NCBI GenBank assembly: GCA_937889015.1
Contig: CALARR010000274.1
Location: 1 to 64,000, forward strand
Source: an uncultured Planctomycetales bacterium
GTDB lineage: Bacteria; Planctomycetota; Planctomycetia; Pirellulales; Thermoguttaceae
Reading direction: 5' to 3'
Length of the DNA: 64,000 bases
This document shows positions 26,050 to 35,306 of the stretch, piece by piece. How positions within the stretch are numbered: position 1 is the stretch's first letter; every line of letters begins with the position of its first letter. Both the position numbers and the translations under genes were made by a program. The notes under the pieces were generated by a model. It made no database searches. It was not told where the DNA came from and was given only the letters and a program-made list of their open reading frames with translations.

Positions 26050-26093
26050 TCCCACGTGGCCTCCACGATGCCCCATCTGCGTGACGCGATGCA

Positions 26094-28637
26094 CTACCCC
26101 TTCCGCTTCGGCCGCCGCTCGGCCGTGGCCTGATAGGGATCTTCTGGCCAGGCGTGTTTGGGGTAACGGCGCCGCAGATCCTTGCGCACCTGGTGATAGG
26201 TATTCTTCCAGAAGCTGGCCAGGTCGTCGGTCACCTGTTGCGGACGCTGATTCGGGGCCAGCAGGTGCAGGAGCACAGCGACGCGACCGCGTGCCACGCG
26301 CGGCGTCTCCAGCAGCCCGAAAACCTCCTGGATCCGCACCGCCAGCACCGGCGGTTTGCCCGGCTCGTAGTGGAGCTTGATCCGGCTGCCGCTGGGGACT
26401 TCGATCCGCTCGGGCGCGTCGCGTTCTACGGCCAGGCGTTGTTGCGGGGTGAGCAAGCCCTGGATGGCGGCCAGCCAAGGTGCCTTGCGCAGCTCGGCGA
26501 ACGAGCGGCAACCGTGGCAGACTGTTCCCAGCAGCGCGCACAATCCGTCGGCATTCAACGCCGGCAGATCCAATTCCGGCATCCACTGGGCCAGGCAACG
26601 CACGCGGTTCACAAGATCGGCGGTCTCCGGATCGTCCCACGGAAAAACAGCCTCCAGCGACTCCGCCGCCGCCCGGGCCAGGATCTCCGCCACCTCGTGT
26701 CCATAGGGCAGGGCGTCGGGGGTCTCTTCCAGCAGCAGGTCCTCCCAATAGACTCGCCGCCGCGCGATCACGCGTTGCGTCTGTTCGTCGAACTCCACCT
26801 CGCGGCGCTGCGTCAGGTGCTCGGCCGGCAGCCACTCGCGCCGCACGGCCGAGGCCATGCGCACCACCGCCTCCGACGCCCCTCCTTCCACGTCCACGGC
26901 CAGATACAAAGGCGCGTCGCGCACCGCGCTGCCGTCGGCCTGGCGCACGCCGCGCGCGCCCACCATCCGTCCCGCTCGGCTGCCCGCATGGCTGCGCCGC
27001 ACCAGGCGATCGGGAAAGGCCGCCAGCAGGGCGCGCATTACGGCCTCGTCGGCTTCGCACGGGCTTGTGTCGCCAGGGCAATCCAGCCGCTTGACCTCGC
27101 GCACCAGTTGATCGGCCGCGTGCAGCACGAAGCGCGCCGCCGAGCGGTGCAGGCGTCCCGCGCGCGTGTCCAGCCGGCCTGTCTGCTCGAAGGTCTCCAA
27201 GGCGGCCAGGCGATCCAGCAAGTCCGACTCCGATACGCCCGGCAGCGCCTGCCGCCGGCCAGGCGGACCTTCCTCGCGCGCGAAAGGATCGCGCTCCGCC
27301 AACAACGCAGCGCCCAAGGCCACCGCTCGCGTCTGCCCCAGCCGGCGGCCTTCCAGCAGCATTCGCCCCAGTCGTGGACTGACCGGCAATCGGACCATGG
27401 CGCGCCCCACTGCCGTGATCGCTCCGGCCGCGTCCAACGCATCCAGTCGCTTCAGCAGCGTTTCCGCCTGACGTACGGCAGATGCGGCCGGCGGTTCAAA
27501 CCAGGGAAGGCGTCCCAGATCGCTCTCTCCCCAACTCCGCAATTGGAGCACCAGGCCCGACAGATCCAGACGCCCAATCTCCGGCTGGTCATGGTCCGGC
27601 CGGTGTCGCTGGGTGCGCTCGGGCCACAGGCGCAGGCACACGCCCGGCCCTGTCCGACCGGCTCGGCCGGCGCGCTGCTGGGCCGAGGCCTGTGAAACCC
27701 GCACCAATTGCAGCCGGTCCATTCCCAAGTGCGAATCGAAGAGCAGCGCGCGCGCCAGGCCCGTGTCGACCACGCCGCGGACGCCCTCGATGGTGATCGA
27801 GGTCTCGGCCACATTGGTGGCCAGCACGATCTTGCGCCGCGCTTGGGGGGTCATCACCGCATCCTGCTCCTCGGCCGGCAGATCGCCGTACAGCGGCATG
27901 ATCGCCAGGTCGCGCGCCGCCGCCAGCGGTTCCAGGCGGCGCGCCGTTCGGCGGATCTCACCCACGCCGGGCAGAAAGACCAATACGTCACCCGGCGTGC
28001 GGTCGAGGATCCGCCGCACGCCCTCCGCGGCCCGATCGGCGACAGGACGGCTCTCCCAACCTTCGAGATAGGAGGTCTCCACCGGATACAGTCGCCCTTC
28101 GCTCTGGACCACCGGGCAGCCGTCCAGATAGCGCGCGATGGGTTCGGCAGCGAGCGTGGCCGACATCACGACCAGCTTCAACTCCGGTCGCACGGTGGTC
28201 TGCACGTGCCGCGTCATGGCCAAGGCCAGGTCGCTGTTCAGACTCCGCTCGTGGAATTCGTCGAAGACCAGCACCCCCACCGATTCCAGAAACGGATCGT
28301 CCTGCAGCATGCGAAGCAGAATGCCTTCGGTGACCACCAGAATCCGCGTTTGGCGACTCAGGCAACGGTCGAACCGCACCTGATAGCCCACCTCGTCGCC
28401 CAGACGTCCACCGCGTTCAAAGGCCATGCGCCGGGCGCAGGCTCGGGCCGCCAGACGCCGCGGCTGCAGGACGACGATCGTCCCCCGACTGGCTAGCCCG
28501 GCATCCAGCACGGCCGGCGGCACGCGCGTCGTCTTGCCAGCCCCTGTCGGCGCGCGCAGCACCACGGCCGGGGCCCGGCGCAGGGCCCCGAGCAGCTCGG
28601 GCAAGACGGCATCGATAGGCAGCGGAACCAGCGGCAT
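26094..28637 (-). CDS. hrpB: ATP-dependent helicase HrpB
   Basis: This encodes 847 residues from the ATG at 28637, with a longer frame possible from 28670. The Walker A is APTGAGKTT (K35, T36). The DEAH-type box reads DEFH within VFDEFHERSLNSDLALAM, and SAT, LVVTEGILLRML, TNVAETSITIEGV and QRAGRAGRTGPGVCLRLW (motif VI) are all present. The HrpB-specific C-terminal domain ends with KNTYHQVRKDLRRRYPKHAWPEDP. The family comprises DEAH-box RNA helicases of uncertain cellular role. A good minus-strand promoter lies just upstream. Confidence 0.92.
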   Translation of the reverse strand: MPLVPLPIDAVLPELLGALRRAPAVVLRAPTGAGKTTRVPPAVLDAGLASRGTIVVLQPRRLAARACARRMAFERGGRLGDEVGYQVRFDRCLSRQTRILVVTEGILLRMLQDDPFLESVGVLVFDEFHERSLNSDLALAMTRHVQTTVRPELKLVVMSATLAAEPIARYLDGCPVVQSEGRLYPVETSYLEGWESRPVADRAAEGVRRILDRTPGDVLVFLPGVGEIRRTARRLEPLAAARDLAIMPLYGDLPAEEQDAVMTPQARRKIVLATNVAETSITIEGVRGVVDTGLARALLFDSHLGMDRLQLVRVSQASAQQRAGRAGRTGPGVCLRLWPERTQRHRPDHDQPEIGRLDLSGLVLQLRSWGESDLGRLPWFEPPAASAVRQAETLLKRLDALDAAGAITAVGRAMVRLPVSPRLGRMLLEGRRLGQTRAVALGAALLAERDPFAREEGPPGRRQALPGVSESDLLDRLAALETFEQTGRLDTRAGRLHRSAARFVLHAADQLVREVKRLDCPGDTSPCEADEAVMRALLAAFPDRLVRRSHAGSRAGRMVGARGVRQADGSAVRDAPLYLAVDVEGGASEAVVRMASAVRREWLPAEHLTQRREVEFDEQTQRVIARRRVYWEDLLLEETPDALPYGHEVAEILARAAAESLEAVFPWDDPETADLVNRVRCLAQWMPELDLPALNADGLCALLGTVCHGCRSFAELRKAPWLAAIQGLLTPQQRLAVERDAPERIEVPSGSRIKLHYEPGKPPVLAVRIQEVFGLLETPRVARGRVAVLLHLLAPNQRPQQVTDDLASFWKNTYHQVRKDLRRRYPKHAWPEDPYQATAERRPKRKG

Positions 28638-28685
28638 GGACACAACCGGGAAACAGGCAACGGCGAGCAACTCGCCTTAGTCCCC

Positions 28686-28714
28686 AGTATAGACGCCCAC
28701 CGCCAATCCCTGAA
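28686..28714 (-). promoter_or_regulatory. Putative sigma70-type promoter for hrpB
   Basis: On the minus strand, TTCAGG (28714-28709) is 17 nt from TATACT (28691-28686, 5 of 6). Transcription would begin near 28679, about 42 nt before the ATG at 28637. Confidence 0.45.
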
Positions 28715-28745
28715 GCCGATGCGCGACGCGCAAGCCCGGGCGGAT

Positions 28746-30257
28746 TCAGCCCGGCTGCGCAAGAGTTTCGCCCACCAGCCGGCCGCTGGTCAGGGCCCAC
28801 GCGATGTGCAGGCCGTGCCCCCACAGCACCTGGCCGCCCAGGCCGTTCTGCCCCACGGCATACAGGCCGGCAATCGGTTCGCCGGCCGCGTCAAGAACCT
28901 GCAACCGCGGATTCACGGCCGCCCCGCCCTCAGTCGTGGTGAAATAGGCCTTGGCCGGACCGAGCAGGCACCAGGGACCGCGCGCCAGCGGCGGCACGCG
29001 CTCGATTCGCCCCTGCGGATCGGCCGCCTCTCCTGTGGCAAACCGGTTGAACTGCTCCACCGTCGCGCGCAGCGTCTCGCCAGGCAGCTTCCGTGCCGCC
29101 GCCAGCCCTTCCAGGCTCTCGGCCGTGGTCGTCACGTCGGGCCGCATGCGCCGATAGTCGCGTACGTAGGCATAAGCCACCTCCGGGGCCGTCGAGATGA
29201 AGTGCGGCCAGCGGCTGTAGCGTTCCACCAGCCGGCCGTCGAGCAACAGGTAAGCGATCTTGCCCGGCTGGCGCGCGATGGCGATCTCCCGATCCGGCGA
29301 AACGGACTCATTGCAGAATCGCTGCCCCTCGCTGTTGACCAGGATCGCCCCGTCATCGAACAGGGCATTCTCCGGATGCTGCCAGGTGACCAGCAGACGC
29401 TTGATCATCCGCGTCAGCACCCACTGCGGCACCCACGGCAGACCCAGGCCCATGATCCGCGCGATCGGGCCGCTGGCGGGCAGCAGTTGTGTAAAGGGCT
29501 TGCGCGGCGGCGGCACGAAACGCAACTCCGGGCCGTAGGTCACGTCCATATTGACTAGGGCCGCCCCCGCCTCTTCCGCCAGCCGGTGCCCGTCACCCGT
29601 GGAATAGACATTGATGCCCTCAATGCACGCAAACTGAGGGCCTTTGAAACGCGCAATCAGTTCCGCCGAGTTGGCATAGTCACCGGCGGCCAGGACCACG
29701 CCGCGCCGAGCACGGAACGTCACATGCTGTCCGGCAAGCAATGCCTCGACGCCTGTAACGCGCGCCTGCTGCCTGGTCAGACCCTCCACCGCCGCGTTGC
29801 ACAAGATGACGCCCCCATGACGCAACAGGTGGCTCTGCAGCACGGCGATGTAGGCCTTCGCGTTGGGCACCACGTTGTGCATCCGCGGAACGCGATTGGG
29901 CGGCTCGGGACTGGGCCCGTGAAAACGCAACCCGAGCCCCAACAGCCAATCCAACGTCTCGGCCGCATGGCCCAGAAAGTGCCGTCGCAGCACAGCGTTG
30001 TTGCGTCGCTGGATCTCCGCCGGGCCAAACCGCGCGGCGTCGGCATCGTGGTCATCTGGGTTGTCGTCGATCTGCGCGCGGCGCTGCTGCGGCGTGCGGT
30101 TGGCCGTGAACGATCCGACGGCAATTCCGGTCGTGCCGCCCAACGCCGCGCACTTCTCCAGCACCAGCACCGCAAGACCCCGCTGGGCAGCGCTCACCGC
30201 CGCGGCCAGGCCGCTTCCGCCGCCGCCGACTACGATCACGTCGTATGCGTCCTTCAT
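28746..30257 (-). CDS. FAD-dependent oxidoreductase (FAD_binding_2 / fumarate-reductase-flavoprotein-like)
   Basis: This encodes 503 residues from the ATG at 30257, with a strong GGGGAG upstream. The N-terminus has the FAD-binding Rossmann motif DVIVVGGGGSGLAAAVSAAQ followed by LVLEK, and GGTTGIAVGSF nearby. The C-terminal FAD site is LYAVGQNGLGGQVLWGHGLHIAWALTSGRLVGE. The pattern matches the succinate dehydrogenase/fumarate reductase flavoprotein and ketosteroid-dehydrogenase group, so the reaction is probably a substrate dehydrogenation or reduction. The substrate is unknown. No signal peptide was seen. It is separated from hrpB by 108 bp containing the hrpB promoter. Confidence 0.82.
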   Translation of the reverse strand: MKDAYDVIVVGGGGSGLAAAVSAAQRGLAVLVLEKCAALGGTTGIAVGSFTANRTPQQRRAQIDDNPDDHDADAARFGPAEIQRRNNAVLRRHFLGHAAETLDWLLGLGLRFHGPSPEPPNRVPRMHNVVPNAKAYIAVLQSHLLRHGGVILCNAAVEGLTRQQARVTGVEALLAGQHVTFRARRGVVLAAGDYANSAELIARFKGPQFACIEGINVYSTGDGHRLAEEAGAALVNMDVTYGPELRFVPPPRKPFTQLLPASGPIARIMGLGLPWVPQWVLTRMIKRLLVTWQHPENALFDDGAILVNSEGQRFCNESVSPDREIAIARQPGKIAYLLLDGRLVERYSRWPHFISTAPEVAYAYVRDYRRMRPDVTTTAESLEGLAAARKLPGETLRATVEQFNRFATGEAADPQGRIERVPPLARGPWCLLGPAKAYFTTTEGGAAVNPRLQVLDAAGEPIAGLYAVGQNGLGGQVLWGHGLHIAWALTSGRLVGETLAQPG

Positions 30258-30425
30258 GCGGTTCTCCCCAACTCTGCGCGATGCGTTGTCTGCAGGTCTA
30301 TTGAGTGCCAGAAGCGCAACGTCGCAACGATCGCACCCGCGGCGCCAGCAAACCGGCCTCACGACGCTGCGCACTTGAGATGCAATGGACACGCGCAGGC
30401 CGGAGCCAGGCCAAGGGCCCCATGT

Positions 30426-30448
30426 TGACGTTTTTTTTCCCAACGTCA
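30426..30448. promoter_or_regulatory. Inverted repeat TGACGTT / AACGTCA
   Basis: TGACGTT (30426-30432) and AACGTCA (30442-30448) are perfect 7-bp arms around a T-rich 9-nt spacer. This could be a dyad binding site or a hairpin. Its regulator is unknown. Confidence 0.3.
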
Positions 30449-30616
30449 GAGTGGCGTATCCAGGCCAGACGACGGCCTCGATTCTAGGATCGCCGCAGGG
30501 GCTTTGGCACTTGGAACTTGGATAGAATCCGTCGCCCGCTTTGTACTTTCCGCCCATCCAGCTTTGTCGCAATTACGCATGCCTAGTTAACCACCCTCTA
30601 TGCCGCCCCAGGCGGG

Positions 30617-30634
30617 TTGTCGTAAACACGACAA
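30617..30634. promoter_or_regulatory. Perfect dyad TTGTCGT-AAAC-ACGACAA
   Basis: This is a perfect 7-bp inverted repeat with a 4-nt centre, 83 bp upstream of the STAS gene at the head of the chemotaxis cluster. The spacing is typical of an operator for a dimeric regulator. No regulator gene is adjacent. Confidence 0.35.
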
Positions 30635-30716
30635 ATCGGCCCTGCCCGCTTGACCTATGCTCGAACATGTGAGTCGCGGTAAGTCCTTTCAGTATAACCT
30701 GACCTAGCTAGCCATC

Positions 30717-31079
30717 ATGGACCACCCCGCCGAATCTAGTGGCCCTTCCAGTCCTCAGTGCATGCACTGGGTGATTCAGGGGGACCTTCTGGTGGATCGC
30801 GCGGCACAGCTGCACGCCGAGGCCCTGACGTTTTCGCAGGGCGACAGCGATCTGGTTGTGGACGGCCAGGGCGTCACGGCGATGGATGTGTCGACTCTGC
30901 AAATCCTTTGGGCGTTGCACGATGCGTTGACCGTCCGCGGACGCGGCTTCCGGTTGGATCGCCCCTCTCCGCAGATGTGTCAGGCGATGCTCGTGGCTGG
31001 CTGTGGCGACTGGTTGCAGCGTGTTGAGGTCCGCACGGAAGGATCGCTCCCAACGGGCGAATCGTCGCCTGCTGAATAG
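30717..31079 (+). CDS. STAS-domain protein heading the chemotaxis cluster
   Basis: This encodes 120 residues. The STAS core is visible: DLVVDGQGVTAMDVSTLQILWALHDALTVRGRGFRLDRPS, with the Ser of DVSTLQ at the usual phosphorylation position of anti-sigma-factor antagonists. STAS proteins bind partner kinases or sense nucleotides, and in chemotaxis-type operons they can act as phosphorylatable switches. No kinase of the anti-sigma type is nearby. The start ATG has no clear Shine-Dalgarno. It is 47 bp upstream of the soluble MCP-like gene. Confidence 0.75.
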   Translation: MDHPAESSGPSSPQCMHWVIQGDLLVDRAAQLHAEALTFSQGDSDLVVDGQGVTAMDVSTLQILWALHDALTVRGRGFRLDRPSPQMCQAMLVAGCGDWLQRVEVRTEGSLPTGESSPAE

Positions 31080-31126
31080 ATCGCATATCCCGGTTCGTCC
31101 TCCCTGCCCGCCGAAAGAGAGCATCC

Positions 31127-32194
31127 ATGATCGACGCGCCTTCCTCCGAAAGAGCCGCTTCTGCGGCCTGTATCGATCGCCCGTCGCAGGCCGCATCGCC
31201 GAGGAGTTCCCTCTCCCCGCTGGCTGCGGAGTTGAACTCCTGCCTTCCGGTGCTGCCGGTGATGGCCTTGCAGTTGCGCAATACGGTTCGGGAGGTCGAG
31301 GACGCCGTGGTGGGCGTTTGCGGCAGTTTCCAGGAAATCGCCCGCCGCGCTCGCGAGGTGGTCAGCTCCGGCGTTCTGTGTTGCGCCGCGTCCGGTCCCG
31401 GACAGGGCGGCACCGGAGTCGAACGCCTGATCGAAGACACACGGCAGACCATGGGTCGATTGCTGCAGCGGATCGAGCAGAGCAGCCAAGTCTCCGCAGC
31501 CACGGTCAGTCGCCTGCAGGAGATCGAGAAGCGGATGCAGGGCGTGCACGAGACCCTGGCCGAGATCGATCGGATATCCGCCCAGGCCCGCCTGCTGGCG
31601 TTCAACGGACAATTGGAGGCGGCGCGCGCCGGCGAGTACGGCGCCGCCTTCGGAATCGTGGCCACCGAAACGGCCAAGATGGCTCAGCACACGGTAGACG
31701 CCAGCAAGTCGATCCGCGCCATGATCGACACGCTCTCGACCAACATCACCAGCGGGGCCGCCGAGTTGCGCCATCGCGTCGAACTAGACCAGCAGGAAGT
31801 CGCCGGAAGCCGCAGCGAGGTCACGCAGTCGCTGGACGCCCTGGCCGGTCTGCACACCAAGTTTTGTCGTGCCGTGGAAGAAACCAAGACCAACAGCGTG
31901 CAGATCGGCGAGGACATTTCGCAGGCCGTCGTGGCCATGCAGTTCCAGGACGCGATGAGTCAGCGCATGGAACACGTAGCCCACACGCTGGAGGAGATCC
32001 ACGGCTGCCTGCAGGCGCGCCTGACCCAGGTCGACAGACAAGATCCGGCGGCAGACGCACCAGCCCCGCACGATTGGAGCGAACGGATGCGCGACCGATA
32101 CACGATGGCCAACGAACACAGAACGCTGGCCGCGCACTTGGGGGGCCCAGGCTCTCGCGACGAGGCCGTGGGTGACAACGTGCAATTGTTCTGA
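31127..32194 (+). CDS. Soluble MCP-like signalling protein with a divergent tip
   Basis: This encodes 355 residues with no membrane segment and no ligand domain. The centre (about 146-175) resembles the MCP signalling tip: DRISAQARLLAFNGQLEAARAGEYGAAFGIVATE. The canonical tip is EIAFQTNLLALNAAVEAARAGE, so the AFQTN and ALNAAV positions have diverged. The flanks are coiled coil, and a C-terminal block (FQDAMSQRMEHVAHTLEEI) is reminiscent of CheZ-like or chemotaxis accessory helices. It could be a cytoplasmic receptor or a regulator that competes for CheA/CheW. It is followed at 17 nt by cheY. Confidence 0.7.
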   Translation: MIDAPSSERAASAACIDRPSQAASPRSSLSPLAAELNSCLPVLPVMALQLRNTVREVEDAVVGVCGSFQEIARRAREVVSSGVLCCAASGPGQGGTGVERLIEDTRQTMGRLLQRIEQSSQVSAATVSRLQEIEKRMQGVHETLAEIDRISAQARLLAFNGQLEAARAGEYGAAFGIVATETAKMAQHTVDASKSIRAMIDTLSTNITSGAAELRHRVELDQQEVAGSRSEVTQSLDALAGLHTKFCRAVEETKTNSVQIGEDISQAVVAMQFQDAMSQRMEHVAHTLEEIHGCLQARLTQVDRQDPAADAPAPHDWSERMRDRYTMANEHRTLAAHLGGPGSRDEAVGDNVQLF

Positions 32195-32210
32195 GAAGAG
32201 GAGTGTGCCC

Positions 32211-32576
32211 GTGTCCAAAATGGTCTTAGTGGTCGACGACTCGACCTCGATGCGGCAGATGGTCTCCTTCACCATGAAGGAAGCCGGCTTCGAGGTGCTG
32301 GAAGGTTCCAACGGCCAGGACGCCTTGGCCCAACTCAACGGGCACAAGGTCCACCTGGTGATCACCGACCTGAACATGCCGGTGATGGACGGTATGAGCC
32401 TCATCCGCCAACTCCGCACGCGGCCGGACTTCAAATTCACGCCCATCCTCATGCTCACCACCGAGTCGCAGGAGAGCAAGAAACAGGAAGGCAAAGCCGC
32501 CGGCGCCACGGGCTGGATCGTCAAGCCGTTCCGCCCCGAGCAGTTGCTGCAAGTCGTGTCCAAGGTCGTGCACTGA
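32211..32576 (+). CDS. cheY: CheY-type response regulator
   Basis: This encodes 121 residues from a GTG at 32211, with AGAAGAGGAG just upstream. It is a single receiver domain: acidic D9/D10 (VVDDSTSMRQ), phospho-acceptor D53 in ITDLNMPVMDG, Thr-containing MLTTES, and Lys in WIVKPF. This is the complete CheY catalytic set. It lies directly before cheA and is presumably its phosphotransfer partner. As no flagellar motor genes are present nearby, the output is unknown. Confidence 0.92.
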   Translation: MSKMVLVVDDSTSMRQMVSFTMKEAGFEVLEGSNGQDALAQLNGHKVHLVITDLNMPVMDGMSLIRQLRTRPDFKFTPILMLTTESQESKKQEGKAAGATGWIVKPFRPEQLLQVVSKVVH

Positions 32577-32594
32577 GCAGAGGAGTCGTTGGCC

Positions 32595-34739
32595 ATGCAG
32601 ATCGACATGCAGCGTTTCCACGCCGCCTTCTTCGACGAGATGGCCGAACACCTGGCCACCATGGAAGAGTCGCTGTTGAGCCTGGAACGCTCTCCCGACG
32701 ACCACGAGTTGCTGGGAAGCATCTTCCGCGCAGCGCACTCCATCAAAGGGGCCAGCGGCACTTTCGGCTTCAGCCAGATCGCCGGCTTCACCCACCACCT
32801 GGAAAGCCTTCTGGATCGCATGCGGGACGGGCAAGTCCGCACGGGTTCCGACTTGGTGGCGCTGCTCCTGCGGTCGGCCGATGTGCTCTCTGTCCTGCTC
32901 GGCGCGGCCAAGGACGGCGCCCCCCTGCCCGCCGATTTGGAGGAGGTGGTGCAAGCCTTGGAACGCGCGCAAGGCGCCGCGAACCAGGCCGCCGAGCCGC
33001 CTGCCGCCGTGGAACATCATCCCGTCGGCCACGTCCCGGCCAGCAGGGAATACCAGATCACCTTTGCGCCGGGCGCCGACTTGCTCCGTCACGGAATGGA
33101 CCCGCTGTTGCTCCTGCGCGACCTGGCGCAACTGGGAGAGCTCGCGGCGGTCTCCGTCGACACCACGCGTGTGCCGCACCTGGCCGATCTCGTGCCGGAC
33201 GAATGCTACTTTGCCTGGACCGTTCGTCTGAAGACGGACAAACCGCTGGAGGAGGTCCAAGGCGTGTTCATCTTCGTCGAGGACAGCAGCCAGGTCACGA
33301 TCCAGCAGGAGTCCTCCACGCTCCAGACAACGTCCCAAGGTGACGCCCCGGGTCGCGGCGATCGACCCGCCTCTGCCTCCCCATCCGACGCGCGCCCCGT
33401 GACTCAGTCGGCAGCGAGCGATGCGTCGCCGGCGCGGACCATGCCCGCCAAATCGCGCACCTCCGAATGTTCGTCGATTCGCGTCTCGGTCGAGAAGGTC
33501 GATGACCTGATCAACCTGGTGGGCGAACTCGTCATCGCCCAATCCATGATCAACGAGGTGCTGGGACAACTGGCTTCGGATAACCTGCCCACCGTGCAGG
33601 AAGCCCTTTCGGCCATGAACCGCAGCACGCGCGACTTGCAGGAGCGCGTGATGTCGGTGCGGATGATCCCCTTGGCCAGCGTCTTCCGCCGCTTTCCCCG
33701 GCTGGTACACGACCTGGCCGCCGACCTCGGCAAGCAGATCAGCGTGGAGATCAGCGGCGAGGACACCGAACTCGACAAGCAGATGACCGAGCAGTTGGGC
33801 GATCCGCTCACGCATCTGATCCGCAACGCGGTCGACCACGGCATCGAACTGCCCGCCGACCGCCTGCAGGCCGGCAAGGCGGCGCAGGGCACCATCGGAC
33901 TCCGCGCCTATCACGAGGGTGGAAACGTGGTGATCGAGGTCAGCGACAACGGTCGCGGCCTGGATCGCGAACGCATCCGCCAGAAGGCCGTGGCCCTAGG
34001 CCTGGCCGCGCCCGACGAACAACTCAACGATGAACAGGTCTACAGCCTGATCTTCGCGCCCGGATTCTCCACCGCCCAACGCGTGACCGACGTCTCGGGC
34101 CGCGGCGTGGGCATGGACGTGGTCAAGCGCAATCTCGAGGCCCTCAACGGCTCGGTGAGCATTGCCAGCACGCCGGGGCAGGGAAGCACATTCCGCCTGC
34201 GTTTGCCTCTGACGATGGCCATCCTCGATGGCCTGTCGGTGGGACTCAACGGCGAGATCTACATCTTGCCCCTGCTGTCCGTGGTCGAGTCCTTCCGGCC
34301 CAAGTCCGGCGATGTGAAGACGGTCGCCGGCCGGGGCGAGGTGATTGTAGTGCGTGGAAAGCCAGTGCCCATGCTCCGGCTGCACCGCGCGTTCCACACT
34401 GCGGCACGAGCCGCCGACCCCACCCAGGGACTGATCGTCATCCTGGAGCACCAAGGCAAGCACCTGGGGCTGTTGGTCGACGAGTTGTTGGGGCAAATGC
34501 AGGTCGTGATGAAGAGCCTGGAGGCCAACTACCAGAAGGTGGAGGGACTCTCCGGCGCCACCATCCTCGGCGACGGCCAGGTGGCCTTCATCCTCGACGT
34601 CCCGGGCCTGGCGCGCCTCGCGCGGAGCACGGAAAGCGGACCGGCAGGCCCGGCGGAGTGTTCGCACACGCAGTCCTTGCGGCAGCCTGAAACGACCGAG
34701 GAGCGTCAGGCCGTCGCCATCGTTGGTTCTCCTCGGTAA
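32595..34739 (+). CDS. cheA: Chemotaxis histidine kinase CheA
   Basis: This encodes 714 residues; AGAGGAG precedes the ATG at 32595. The HPt domain has H48 in AAHSIKGASGTFGF, the same position as in E. coli. A P2-like region follows (about 150-238), then dimerisation (RVSVEKVDDLINLVGELVIAQSMINE, about 293-330). The ATPase has HLIRNAVDHGIE (N box), VSDNGRGLD (G1), FAPGFSTA and GRGVGMDVVK (about 395-538). A CheW-like domain closes the protein (about 543-675). All domains are in the standard order. It forms the core of a chemosensory array with CheW and the MCPs. Confidence 0.95.
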   Translation: MQIDMQRFHAAFFDEMAEHLATMEESLLSLERSPDDHELLGSIFRAAHSIKGASGTFGFSQIAGFTHHLESLLDRMRDGQVRTGSDLVALLLRSADVLSVLLGAAKDGAPLPADLEEVVQALERAQGAANQAAEPPAAVEHHPVGHVPASREYQITFAPGADLLRHGMDPLLLLRDLAQLGELAAVSVDTTRVPHLADLVPDECYFAWTVRLKTDKPLEEVQGVFIFVEDSSQVTIQQESSTLQTTSQGDAPGRGDRPASASPSDARPVTQSAASDASPARTMPAKSRTSECSSIRVSVEKVDDLINLVGELVIAQSMINEVLGQLASDNLPTVQEALSAMNRSTRDLQERVMSVRMIPLASVFRRFPRLVHDLAADLGKQISVEISGEDTELDKQMTEQLGDPLTHLIRNAVDHGIELPADRLQAGKAAQGTIGLRAYHEGGNVVIEVSDNGRGLDRERIRQKAVALGLAAPDEQLNDEQVYSLIFAPGFSTAQRVTDVSGRGVGMDVVKRNLEALNGSVSIASTPGQGSTFRLRLPLTMAILDGLSVGLNGEIYILPLLSVVESFRPKSGDVKTVAGRGEVIVVRGKPVPMLRLHRAFHTAARAADPTQGLIVILEHQGKHLGLLVDELLGQMQVVMKSLEANYQKVEGLSGATILGDGQVAFILDVPGLARLARSTESGPAGPAECSHTQSLRQPETTEERQAVAIVGSPR

Positions 34740-34754
34740 CAAGGAGCGCGTTCA

Positions 34755-35252
34755 ATGGCTGGAATCGCCGATATCGATCACGCCGTCGGCTTTGCGACGG
34801 ACAGTGATCAGTTCCTGACCTTCACCATCCAAGGTGAAGAGTACGGGATCGAGATACTCCGGGTCCAGGAGATCAAAGGTTTCTCCAAGATCCGGCCGAT
34901 CCCCAACGCCCCGGCCTATGTCAAGGGCGTGATGAACCTCCGCGGCACCGTGGTGCCGATCGTCGATCTGCGCGCACGCTTCGGCATGTGCGAGGCGGAA
35001 TACAACCAGTTCACCGTGATCATTGTGGTGAGCGTGGGCACGCGCGTCGTGGGCCTGCTGGTGGACGCCGTCTCCGATGTGCTGAACATCAACCGCCAGC
35101 AAATCGAAGAAACGCCCGAGATGGGCAGCGACACCGACACGACGTTCTTCTGCGGCATGGGCAAGGTCGGCGAAAAGCTGGTCCTGCTGCTGAATGTCGA
35201 CCGCCTGGTGGGCGCCGAAAGACTCGAAGCTCTTGAACAGGTCAGCGCCTGA
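34755..35252 (+). CDS. cheW: Chemotaxis adaptor CheW
   Basis: This encodes 165 residues with SD AAGGAG (34741-34746). It is a CheW domain with FLTFTIQGEEYGIEILRVQEIKGFSKIRPIPNAPAYVKGVMNLRGTVVPIVDLRARFGM, then IIVVSVGTRVVGLLVDAVSDVLNI, a full match to the CheW pattern. The protein couples CheA to receptors in the cytoplasm. It lies between cheA and the membrane MCP gene. Confidence 0.95.
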   Translation: MAGIADIDHAVGFATDSDQFLTFTIQGEEYGIEILRVQEIKGFSKIRPIPNAPAYVKGVMNLRGTVVPIVDLRARFGMCEAEYNQFTVIIVVSVGTRVVGLLVDAVSDVLNINRQQIEETPEMGSDTDTTFFCGMGKVGEKLVLLLNVDRLVGAERLEALEQVSA

Positions 35253-35306
35253 GCGGACTCCCTCCCAACGTAATACACGCTTCCACGAGTTCAACGAAAG
35301 GATCTG

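Larger units (their letters stand above)
30258..30716. other. Divergent intergenic region before the chemotaxis cluster
   Basis: This is 459 bp without a gene. It contains two inverted repeats (30426-30448 and 30617-30634, listed separately), a CCGCC-CCA-GGCGG hairpin just before the second, and a TATAAC box at 30693-30698 without a clear -35 partner. This is the likely control region of the chemotaxis operon. Confidence 0.5.

Noticed and set aside
30500..30525. Possible sigma54 -24/-12 element (TTGGCAC ... TTGG)
   Set aside because: The spacing between the GG and GC-type elements is off by two bases and the -12 motif is not TTGC.
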